A stretch of DNA of 64,000 nt. It comes from Mesaphorura yosii (taxonomy: Eukaryota > Arthropoda > Collembola > Poduromorpha > Tullbergiidae). The position numbers were made by a program, and so were the translations under genes. This document shows, piece after piece, positions 51,627 to 61,801 of the stretch. Within the stretch, counting starts at the first letter, position 1. Every line of letters starts with the position of its first letter. The notes under the pieces are model-generated. The model was given only the letters and a program-made list of their open reading frames with translations. It made no database searches and was not told the origin of the DNA. The DNA is taken from assembly GCA_009869945.1 (NCBI GenBank), contig WIXG01000192.1:1-64000 (forward strand), in the 5' to 3' direction.

Positions 51627-52708
51627 ATGGATTACCCAAGTGGAGGCGACACAAAAAGTGCCACTGATTTTCACGAAGAACGCCCTGTGATTGTGACTCA
51701 ACCAACAAGTTCGGCAACTCAAACAAACGAATCTATTAGGACTATTGGCGACAGTCAATTTGGCTATCGGTTCGATAAACTCGAGTACGCATTCATAAAG
51801 GACCCTGATCCGGAAAATGGTAAAAAAACAGAATCATTACAAAACTCTTGACTCGCATTGAAACCCGTTTATCTAATTTCAGACAGATTTTATACGTCGA
51901 TCGTTGACGAAGACGGTCGCTGGCTGTTCAATATCGAGGAGAGGATCGAAAGAGGCCCAAGTGGTTATGGTGGCAGCCACGGCTACGCGTCGTTCCTGGA
52001 AGCACTCAATTTACTAAACGCAGAGGGGCAGAAGCTGGTCTCGGCTCGAAACCTCGTGGGCTACCGGGACGATTGCTATGCGCAATTTGATATCATTGAC
52101 CTCACCGGCAATCTCCTCTGTCGAAAAATTGGTTCATACGAGAAATGGTACGGAAATAGCACGGCGTACATGCTGCAGTCTGCGTTTCCGGCTTCCACGC
52201 CTTCTCAGGCGTACCTGTTGTCCGACACGAACATGTTTCCCATCAAGTCAAGATCTTGCTGGGCATGTGCCCGAACATGTGTCTTTGCTGCTGTCCGACG
52301 TGTTGCTGTACGTCGTTAAAGATTACAAATCGACGTGGGAAAGTGTTTGGACGGATTGGATACAATTTGCCTGGCAAACCCAAACTGTTTAGGATTGCAT
52401 TGCAACCATCGATGAACGCTAGAACTAAAGTTGTGCTGTTAATGTCGGGCTTGCTAATGGTGAGTCAAATATCTTTTACACGTGAAGCTATACACTAATT
52501 AGTTTACGATCCTTCTCTTCTGCAGCACTGGATCTATACTGACAAGCTGGGATGCTCCAAGCGGTGTGATTACCTCGGTAAGAAGTTATTTGGCTGCATG
52601 CTGGACACGTCAACCTCCTTCATGTTCAGTTTCGCCATGTGTGCTCCCATTGCCCTACGTGCAATTCACGAGAAGCGTCAACGAGAATATCAGCAAGAAA
52701 TCGTTTGA
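51627..52708 (+). pseudogene. Phospholipid scramblase-like gene with a one-base frameshift
   Basis: Three exons (51627-51819, 51883-52459, 52526-52708) with good splice sites. The first part reads FYTSIVDEDGRWLFNIEER, FLEALNLLNAEGQKLVSARN and YAQFDIIDLTGNLLC, the repeated beta-strand units of the scramblase/LURP-one (Tubby-like) fold. After about 52250 the homologous sequence continues in another frame: VKILLGMCPNMCLCCCPTCC, LKITNRRGKVFGRIGY and MNARTKVVLLMSGLLMHWIY, which matches the C-terminal membrane-proximal helix of scramblases. Exons 1+2 total 770 nt, one short of a whole number of codons for the downstream frame, so one base seems missing near 52235-52255. This is either a genuine disabling mutation or a sequencing/assembly error; the rest is intact, including AATAAA downstream, which favours an error. 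Scramblases are Ca2+-linked lipid-binding membrane proteins. This one is divergent and would be about 317 residues if intact. Confidence 0.65.
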
Positions 52709-54145
52709 GCCAGACTCAGTCGAATGTACGAAGTGTTTACTTCAAAATTCAATTTTGAGCCTGTACGTGTCAAGGGCTGCGTGGATGTCCAATAAATAAC
52801 TTTGTTGACAAAATGTTGGAATTTGATCATTACAGTCATTTGTATTCGAAGCATAATTTAGTCCATTGAGGCGAAGCAAGCACAAGCACTCACTTTTCCG
52901 CAAGTGAAAACATACGTGTGAGGAAAGAATTTGATGTTTCAATCTCTATTTATCGCTAAAATCGTATTTGTATTCGGGATCAGGCGTCACGCGCCAGGAA
53001 ACAATGTCTACACCTTGCTGACAAAAATTCAATTAGTAGGTCATGCTTGCAATGCACCCATTCAATTTAAGAAGCATAATCATAATTATTAAAATGCAAG
53101 AAGATGCAGGCTCATCTTCAGACAGGTGGTAAAACGCAGTCGTGTTTTAGTTTGGGTTTGAATTTTTCAACGTGCACAAAGTAATACGTGTAAGTATTAC
53201 ATTTTTTCACGACGCTTTTCCTGATCGTAGTCGTCCCTGCCACCAGAATGACCAGAATGAGCAGCCAAGGAGTCCACGACCACAAACAATAGTCGTACTT
53301 ACTAGATAGACCAGAATTCAATCTGGCTTAACGCGAATCTCGTTACAACTTTGATTATTGTTATTGCACAATGCAGCGAAACATCATGATCAACGCTCCC
53401 TAGCCGTGTTGTTGGATCAAGGATCAAGAGTAAGAGACAATGCCAATGTCCGTACAATTAATCCCTGCACTGAACGTAGTAAAATGTAGAAAAATTATAT
53501 GAACGTGATATGTGGTATGAGTTTGAGTTTGAGAATGTGTGCACAAGAAGCCAAAGGCTTAAAATCGGCAAATGCCAAACGCAAAACTTGATTTGTTCTG
53601 CTGACACACAAAAGAAGCAAGTTTTATTTCATTCCGCTTGATTCTACTCTTCTGTTCTGCGTCAGGTCTTGATCCCTTTGCATTGTTGTTAATCGGTCAG
53701 CACACAAAAATCACGAGAAACGAACTCGTCAATTTAGTCTACCCCCAACACCAAGAGTGAGTGAATGCGTCGAATGTAGTGTCTCGCGGGCAGCTGTGAG
53801 TGAATTAGCGAATTTGACCTTTGCTGACTCGACGGTCACAGAAAAAAACGTTCCACATTCGATCTGACGAGATCGGTTCGGTGCTCGCGTGGATGCATGG
53901 CTAAATTCACTTTTCCGTGAGAATTTCAGTCATGCAGGTGATTTACTTATTGTAACCCAGATTTTGGAGTGGAACCCAAAAAATTGTAGTGTTGTGATCT
54001 TCACAAGCTGGACTTGTGAGCAATTCCTTTTAATCCAGTACAAAATACGCAAAATTGGTAAGCGCAATGTTCGATTTTGTTTCTGAATCTTTTACGCTCA
54101 TACAGGCTAGAAACCATCTTCCTCCTTGGTTTTCGTAGGTCGACC
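52709..54145. other. Intergenic, 5' region of the 1,068-aa gene
   Basis: AATAAA of the scramblase-like gene lies at 52791-52796. An acceptor (GGTTTTCGTAG) ends seven bases before the ATG at 54146, so a 5' untranslated exon of the next gene lies somewhere upstream. A minus-strand 67-codon frame at 53118-53321 with a hydrophobic stretch is not convincing. Confidence 0.5.
52791..52796 (+). terminator. Polyadenylation signal AATAAA
   Basis: AATAAA 83 nt after the stop codon of the scramblase-like gene. Confidence 0.55.
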
Positions 54146-57100
54146 ATGCATTGGTTACGAAGTAGTGCAATTCTGTTAGTCATTCTCAGTGTGACGCTGG
54201 CCAAAGATCTGCGCCCAAACGCTAAACCAGTCCATCCTGGCAAGAAACCTTCAAGCCACCACCAGCACAATGCCCGGACAAAACTACTGACGAGTAACCT
54301 CGTGAGGAAACTGGACTTTGGGCATGACGTGCACCATAGCCCAGTGGTTCCCGGTCCGGTACAAGTTTCGTCACAGGCAATTCAGATAAACAGGCCTCAT
54401 GGGAGTGCTTCAGGTGGAAAGCGGAGACAGAACCCGCATCGAAAACGTCAGATTCTGATTCAGGATGCCAGTCAGTATCTGGCATCACAAGGGATCTCCT
54501 TCCCGCAGCAATCCCACCAACAAATTAATTTGACCCCAATTACAGGGAATGTGGGATCCGGTGCTGATGCACTGGCGATGGCCGCTGCAACAAACAACGC
54601 GTACCAGAATATGTTTTATCAGCAAGACGCAAATGGAATGTTGACTGCAACGGCAATTCCGTCTCTCGCACAGTACCAACTTCCGGCAGCGACCGCGTCG
54701 CCAATGCCAATTCAGATTCAAACTGCACACGGAGCCACGGCGTCGCCCCAAACACAGATTTATGTCTTGCAGCCTGACGGAAACACATACGCTCCATTAA
54801 ACACGATGTCAATGCTAGGTCAGCAATTTCAGCAAAGAGTTGGCGAACCCGCAGCAGTAGTTCCGGGAGTTCCGGCGGTTACATCGGTGGAACAGGTTGC
54901 GGAAGCTCCTCCAAAGCCTCCGGCACCGGAGCCTTCTTCGACTCCAAAGGTGACAGTTATTCACCACGCCTCGGCATCGCCACCAAAGCAAGAGCAACCA
55001 CAGCAGCACAAAAGTCGTCCAGTTGAAATTGTGCCTAAATCAGAGCCAAAACAACACCAACACCAAGGGCAAGTAGCAGCATCGGTTCAACAACTCCAAC
55101 AGGCTCACCAACCTCAAGTGCAGGTGCAGGCTCAGCCAGTCGCAGCGGAGTCTCAACAGCAAGGAACCATTTACCTGCCACAAGGAGCCTCAACTCTGAT
55201 TCACACAAATCAACCACTTGAACAACTCCAGAATCAGCAACCGCATCAATTTCAACTTCAACAACCTCAGCAAGTTGTGCAGCCTCCGCAAGTGGTCCAT
55301 ATTCCAGACCAGCAACAGCAAGTTCAACAACAGCAGCAACACCACCAGCAAGCTGTCGTACATGTACAACAGCAACAACAGCCCCTCGTACACCATCAGC
55401 AGCCGCAGCCACACTTCCAGCAACCTCACTCTCAGCAAGTTACTTTGCAATCGTTTCTCCAACCAGCGCCAGGACAAGCATTTGTTCTCCAACAACCCCA
55501 TGAACGGCCAGCAGCTCCAATCGCATTCGAACAGCGTCATCCGTTTGTGCAACCAGCTAACCCATCGAACTTTGTGATCAAGCCCCAAACATACGTGAAT
55601 CCCGGTGGACAAATGTTCACGGTGCCAGTTCCAGTACCAGCAGAACGCAATTATGAACACCGCAATGGGCAGGACAAGAAAATCGAGCCCCCACAAGACC
55701 CACAAAATGTGGCCCAGGAAAGACAAGGACAAGAATCAGGGTCAGAAGAACACGTCGAACGAAACGACCGGAACGACAACCGCCGGCATGACGACAACGA
55801 GCAACACGAGTCTGAATCGCCTCACAAAGAGTTCCGGCCCGTGCATGCCATAATGAGCCGGTTTATTGACGCATTCAGTGTGAATCGTAGGACGAGGGAA
55901 CGTGTTGAACAAAACATTTACCTGCCAGTGTTGGCTTCAACTGGAGTTTTCCTGGGACTTGGCGCCCTCGCGGCCGGATGGTACCTCTCCCAAGGTAGGC
56001 AGAGTTTTAAATCTTAAAACGCCTCGAAACCGTTCGCAATTTTGGGAGACCAAAATTTGCGCCGAGTTGCTTGCGCTTTGCAGAATGACTTTGCTGAGCA
56101 ATTTTTCCTTTTCTGTAGCCAATCGGGAAGTTGGTCTCCTGCGTCGAATTGGCAAGCCCGGAAGCGGCAACGCGATCAAGCGAGTGCGTCGAAATGCTGC
56201 TGGTCCAGCCGAAATGGAGCAGGCGGCATTTTTCCAGACCATCATCCAGCACGCCATTGAAAAGCAACAAAAAGAGTACGAAGGCGAACTCAGCACCGGC
56301 TCCTCTGAACTCACGCCTCAATACGGCGTGCCAGCAGAAGTTCACCCGCACAAAGACAAAGTGGAGATCATTCCACACGGCTACGGAGGCTACGGCGACG
56401 ATCACAGTCATAAGCCATACGGCCACAGTCACAAGCACGAAGAGCACCATCACGTCATAGAAAAAGTCGTAAAACCAGTGCAAGTGATAAATAAGATCCA
56501 TCACCACCATCATAAGCATCCCAAACGTCAGCCAGGGCTTTTTTCAAGGCAAGCTATAAATTTCGCCAAAGTAGCCGTGCCTGCTACAATTATCGGCGGC
56601 TCAGTGCTTATTATCGCTGGTCTAATTTTGTACTGGTATATTAGTGGGTCGAACCGTGAAATTGCTTTCCTTGAGCCTTCTGCGTACTCTCGACGAAGGA
56701 AGCGGTCACTCGCGGACTCACCGAGAACAACCACCCTGCTAAGTGATGGTTGGCTTCAGCGCATTCTTTCCGCTATTCACGACGACCCATTTAAGAATGA
56801 GCCGCACAGCGGCGGTGCTTCTGCTGCTTCCTCTAACACAATCGATATGATGCTGAACCCTGGCGGAGCTTTTGACTCAAGTAAACACACACAAGAAGCA
56901 GACTTATCTAACGCTGTAGTGGCCGTCTCACTTGCAGTCGTTGCCCTCTTCGCTATTATGGCTTTAGTCAGTGCTTTTGTCGTTACAGAGCAAGGTGGTC
57001 AGGGTGCTGGTGGCGGAAACTTCCTGAGCGGGGGCGCTGGGCAGCCACACTATCGCAAAGCACGGTCGGTTAGCGCCACCAACGATCTGAGTGGTGGACT

Positions 57101-58275
57101 GACCTCGAATCCAAGCTTCTTGGATAAAATTCTTAGTAATCTAGAAGTTAGCCAGAGTAGCATTCTAAGTAAACTGCAAGAGGTGGGCTACACCAAATGG
57201 CAAGAAACTCCATGTGCCAAACGAATATTTTGCGACGTCATGTCGGCTCAAAGCGATGACACAGTGAAACTTTTGGAGAAGCGAATGATCACATTCATCG
57301 AAATGTAAGTGAGCTTCAATTTTCCTTCTTTACCATTTCATAATCACGGCGACTTTTATTGTGACTGCGTTAATTAGTTAATTACGGGCTTTCGGTAGTT
57401 AAATACTTTCACATTTACGATTTCGCAATTTCTCAATGAACTTGAACTTGAGCATTCTGCGTGTAAGAAATTGCAATAACCTTTCAAGTGACTCAAATCT
57501 CAGACCTCTCGATTTCTTATATTGCGAATGCGTCTTTAGTTGAGCCAAATCAAATATTTCAATATTTGTGGTCATTAAACATGATGACAAGAAGCAGTAA
57601 GTGTACTCGTGCGGTCACTTTGTGCCAATAAAGTACCAGCACGCAAGGTGCAAAGTAAAAAATGAAGAACCAGTTTTAGATCGAAGATCGAATCATTGGG
57701 ATTGTCTCAAAGCTCTTTTCACCTTCATCGGTGTAGGCTTTTTTCTAACGATAACAATCAGAAGCAGAGTAGACGTATTTCACCCATACAGTACATACAG
57801 CAAATTAATTCGTTCTAACTGTGCATTTGCTGACCAGTTTCACCTTCTTGAAAATTTGAACCAGAATTTAGTCGAACTCAGAGTGGCTGCGAATATGACT
57901 ATGCCAGTATGTCGTCAGTTGAACTCGATTTGAAACCATTTCGTATGCAGGCTGTGCTGTGGCACACGAATAACGTGTACAAGCAGCCCTCGGTCTCTGA
58001 CTTTGACCTGAATTTCTTCGATACTCGAATTTAATCTTAATGAATCACCACCGGCCTGCACTCACTTCAATTGACCAGTTCATTTCTGTAATTTCTTCCG
58101 CAGGTTGCCAACCTCGCTATCAACTTCACTTTCCAAATCGTTGGGAGACGTAATGTACTCCATCCAACGGAAAGATTGCTCAAGCTACACATGCGGAGGT
58201 CACTGGGTTGACTCGAGTATTATCAATCAACCTTCACCTCCCGAACCATCGCAGCAGTATCAGCCAAGGAGATAA
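54146..58275 (+). CDS. Multi-hydrophobic Gln/His-rich precursor with DM4/12-like tail, 1,068 aa
   Basis: Exons 54146-55994, 56119-57304 and 58104-58275 total 1,069 codons. Signal peptide MHWLRSSAILLVILSVTLA; a furin-like RKRQ at 99-102; a long Gln/Pro/His-rich region (about 290-480) made of CAA/CAG codons; a first hydrophobic segment (LASTGVFLGLGALAAGWYLS, about 595-615) immediately before intron 1. Exon 2 has a His-rich stretch (about 711-750), a second segment (VAVPATIIGGSVLIIAGLIL, 768-787), RRRKRS (808-813) and a third (VAVSLAVVALFAIMALVSAF, 884-903). CAKRIFC (982, 988) and CSSYTC (1037, 1042) form the DM4/12-like module, split by intron 2. ATG 54146 starts the signal peptide; a longer upstream frame is interrupted by the acceptor just before it. 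If cleaved at its basic sites it would release several fragments. Function unknown; same family as the 48.4-51.1 kb gene. Confidence 0.85.
55080..55470 (+). repeat. CAA/CAG-rich glutamine-coding region
   Basis: Interrupted CAA/CAG/CAC codons encode Gln/His/Pro-rich sequence within exon 1 of the 1,068-aa gene. The complementary strand therefore shows long Leu/Val/Ala-rich spurious frames. Such tracts often vary in length between individuals. Confidence 0.75.
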
Positions 58276-60694
58276 GCTACAGTGATGTGTTGCGTGACAA
58301 ATATGTACTGACAAACTGACCCATGACATGACCCACGATATGTGTCATCTGCTCTCTTCGGTGCATCACACTGGTTATCTTAACCACAGATACCTTAAGT
58401 GCACTTGCACTCCGCCTCAGCGCCCAGCCCATCCCAGTTTAGCTCCCCTGAAATCTAATGACACGAAATCTTCCAGTCGTCAGTCGAGTCACCATGTTGC
58501 ATCAGTTAGTCGGTAGCGTACTTGTAATTTGTTTATGGACTGATCGATTTTAGAGTAGTCTTAAGTTTAGTTTACTGCTAGTTAGCTTCTTGAACGTATA
58601 ATTTAGTAAAATAGCTCACTCGGAACAAAAATGTTAAGCCTTGTGTAGATTTGGAATAGTTAAGTTATGGGACTAATTTATTCCTTGCATACAGCTTCTT
58701 AAGTATTGTGTTCGTGTTCTTGATTGTTTTATTCGCGTTTGCTCGCAGGAAAGATTGATTACTCTGTATCCGGAACTAACCCAAAGTGGCAATAATGGAG
58801 AAGTTTCACGAATATTTATAGTGTGATGTGCTGTGTCGTGTCATATTTTCAACGTGAACGCTGTGCTGTATTTTGAATGCTTAATGCTTCATGTGCATAA
58901 AATAATTATCCGTGTTAATTTGTTATCTTAATCCTAAAAACATGTTTTAAGTACGAAATCTGCGCGATGGACGTGCTATGAAAAATAAACGATCGAAAAT
59001 GACTTAAAATCGTACTCAGGATTTACTCATGTTGAACTTCTTCACTCATTCAACCACGTTGGATTGGGCTGTTGCTGTAATCAAATCAAACCCGAGAACA
59101 CAACAGCTTGGCGTGGACGCGAGTTACTGACACAATTTTGCCAAAAAATTGAGCATGATTTTGAAGTAAGTGGAATAACTTTGTTTGGCTTGCAACGAAT
59201 TGCGAATGCGAATGATGTAAGGAGTCAGAGCCTCTTCAAACAGCATACAGACGCAGATGTTGAAGCTGGTTTAAGTTGACGAACGATCTCTGCAGCTGAG
59301 AAATTGATACATTGCGAAAACCGGTTATTCGGCAGTTGGACCAGTTACATTTATTAAGCAGCAGGTAAATGAGGCCAATTGTAACCAAAATGATCACAGA
59401 CAAGCACAAGTGACTGTGACGGCACTGAACTTGACTTTGGGCACTATTGCGATTTTGACACAGAAATCTTCACGAGAACGTCCGAGATTTATGAATTATG
59501 AATGAATGCCAAATGGCCAAATGCTGTCTGCATTGTTTGAGTTCGAAATAATGGAAGACTCAAGCACAGAGTTATTGTGGGTACGTAAATCATGATCATG
59601 ATTTTTATTATCAAATAAATTCTCGCTCATCATCGCATCGTGATCTTCATCTTCACATAATTGCAAATTCCTTACATTTATAATTATAATGTAATATATG
59701 CTCAATAGCTCTCTACTCCACAGTCATAATAGCTTTACGTAAAAATTTACGAATAAGAGGTTAAATATGCATCATTGCAATTTGGTAATCCATCCATAAG
59801 TCTGTCTGCCTCGCCCTTTCTGCATAATTCCTATCATAACAACTTACACCTTTCTTCACTTGGGAGATAAGGGCAAAACGTCGTGACATCTGACTGAGGT
59901 CAATATATCCTGAGAATTGCAGGAAAGGTAAATGTAAAACAAAAATGGTTACAAGAAATCACAACTCAGAAGTCTGATAACATAAAAAGGCAGGACACAA
60001 ATTGGTTAAAACATCCAAGAAGCAAAGCTGACAGACACTTCCTTAAACAAAATTTAGTCTTGGCTTGGAAGGAATTACGCGTCGAGTAGAATTGATTGAT
60101 AACAGCATATAAGGTTTGTTTAAAGCTCAAGGTAAAGAAGCTTGCTTGAGAAAATGTGTAACATAAAATGGAAGGAGTTGGCTTCAACAATAGCAGTCTA
60201 CTCTTGGGGTTAGGACTTTATGAACCTTACTGGCATGGGCTTACTCGCGAATTATTTGCCTTAACGTCAACCCTGCAAGACATCCGAAATGCAGTCAAGT
60301 CATTTAGTTGCTTTAACTAAAACAACAATGAGATTTTTAAAGAGAAGGCATACGAGGTTCGCAATCAAAATAATACGCCATTAAATGCATTGAGTCGATG
60401 CAATAATTGTGACTTGTGAGATCAACCGATTGACTGACTACGTCACAAACATTATTGTAACCTCTCAAATTAATACTTTTCGTTAGTCGTTTTGATGTTT
60501 GTACAGATGTTCGCATTACGAGAAAATTTCGGATAAAAAATAAAAATAAGTAGCCACATTATGGGGACAGGGTTTCTGGGTTTCACATTATTCTTGGAAT
60601 CTTGCGATTATTAGCAGACTGCCAGTGGGTAGATTGGTGTAACGTGGTAGTTCTAATTCCGCTGCTAAAATAAGCGACCGGGGGTTGAGACATT
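58276..60694. other. 3' UTR of the 1,068-aa gene and intergenic DNA
   Basis: Contains the AATAAA at 58984-58989. No coding exon is recognised from there to the Ser-rich gene on the minus strand. Confidence 0.55.
58984..58989 (+). terminator. Polyadenylation signal AATAAA
   Basis: AATAAA about 0.7 kb past the stop of the 1,068-residue gene, implying a long 3' UTR if it is the one used. Confidence 0.4.
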
Positions 60695-61801
60695 CTAGCC
60701 AACCTCCAGGTTTCCAATTCTGACAGACATGGAGTCTATTTCTTTCTTGATGAGACTTGCTTCTTCGGCATTGCTTAATTGAAATGTTTGTTGGAATGCG
60801 GACAGATCACAATAATTCGTTCGCGGTGAAAGCGAAGAAGCGTCTAACGAGTTGTTACCACAAAAGTATGAAGACAATGATTTAGGTTTGGGTTTGATGC
60901 ATTCTCTGAGATCTTCCAACGATTTTGATCGTACTAGGCTGGGTGCAGGACAAGCGTCTTCAGATACTGAGCAAAAACTAGTCGTGACGCTGGCAGCCAC
61001 CTTAAAGCATTTAGCTCCATCTTGATTTTCACGTCCGTTCGCTTGAAATACTCCTGCAGAAGATGCAAAAACGCTAGGAGTGGGGAGAATTGCTGAGTTC
61101 TGAATTACGTCTCGAACTTTGATTTGTTCCAAATATTTTTGCTGCAGCTTCTCGTGTTCTTTCAAGAAGTGCGTGAATGACGTAACTGTTGACGCGATCA
61201 TGAGCCCATTATTGTCTTCAATATTTGCACTACTAACTGATGATGTGCTGCCACTGCTAGTTGTACTTGTACTAGTTGAGCCAGTACTTGAACCATAGCT
61301 TAAACTGTTTAAAGGTCGTCTTCTACCAATACTACAGTAGCCATAAGGAGAGATTCTTGAATGATGATGAGTGCGATGACGATTGTGAAGTAATTTGTTT
61401 AAATGGCTATTGCTGCCGCTATTGGATGTAGTTAGTTCATTAAAACCATTGTGCAAACCGCTACTACTATGACTTCGCTGCCTGAAGGGTTCCTTTTGAA
61501 TAAATGGCGAAGAGGAACTGCTGCCATTTATGTTTGACGGTTCAGACCTAAAACATAAATCAGAATTACACGTAAGGCTAATCCTGAGCAATTCAACGCG
61601 TCTCCTTCTTTCTACAGCTTTGGAATATTCCACCAACCTTTGATATCTCCATGAGGTACACACGTTTCCTGGTCCAGCTCGAACTCCGCGCACCCTCATC
61701 TCATTTAAATACTCTCTCCTAGCATCAGTGATGGTGCTGAGCATATCCAACTTGTCCAGTGCGCGATCCAATCTGAGGTTTTCGTCAGTTTCTGTTTCCA
61801 T
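60695..61801 (-). CDS. Ser-rich protein of unknown family, 368 aa, single exon
   Basis: An uninterrupted frame from ATG at 61801 (preceded by an in-frame TGA three codons upstream of the flank's end) to a stop at 60695. The N-terminal 70 residues look like a structured, basic helical region (DKLDMLSTITDARREYLNEM, YSKAVERRRRVELLRISL). The middle is Ser/Asn/His-rich with a Ser/Thr/Gly homopolymeric run (TSTTSSGSTSS). Further on come SLVRSKSLEDLRECIKPKPK, typical of a phospho-regulated linear motif, and a C-terminal helical heptad-like stretch (EEASLIKKEIDSMSVRIGNL). There is no signal peptide or membrane segment, so it is likely cytoplasmic. I do not recognise the family. Codon use and the highly ordered ends argue that it is a real gene and not a chance frame. 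It is unlike the neighbouring secreted precursors. Confidence 0.7.
   Translation of the reverse strand: METETDENLRLDRALDKLDMLSTITDARREYLNEMRVRGVRAGPGNVCTSWRYQRLVEYSKAVERRRRVELLRISLTCNSDLCFRSEPSNINGSSSSSPFIQKEPFRQRSHSSSGLHNGFNELTTSNSGSNSHLNKLLHNRHRTHHHSRISPYGYCSIGRRRPLNSLSYGSSTGSTSTSTTSSGSTSSVSSANIEDNNGLMIASTVTSFTHFLKEHEKLQQKYLEQIKVRDVIQNSAILPTPSVFASSAGVFQANGRENQDGAKCFKVAASVTTSFCSVSEDACPAPSLVRSKSLEDLRECIKPKPKSLSSYFCGNNSLDASSLSPRTNYCDLSAFQQTFQLSNAEEASLIKKEIDSMSVRIGNLEVG

Noticed and set aside
53118-53321. Minus-strand 67-codon frame with one hydrophobic stretch
   Set aside because: The frame contains a strong donor (CTA followed by GTAAGT) near its start and another frame is equally open; no evidence of a real small membrane protein.
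55035-55732. Long Leu/Val/Ala-rich minus-strand frames
   Set aside because: They are the reverse complement of the CAA/CAG-rich glutamine region of the 1,068-aa gene, a well-known artefact.
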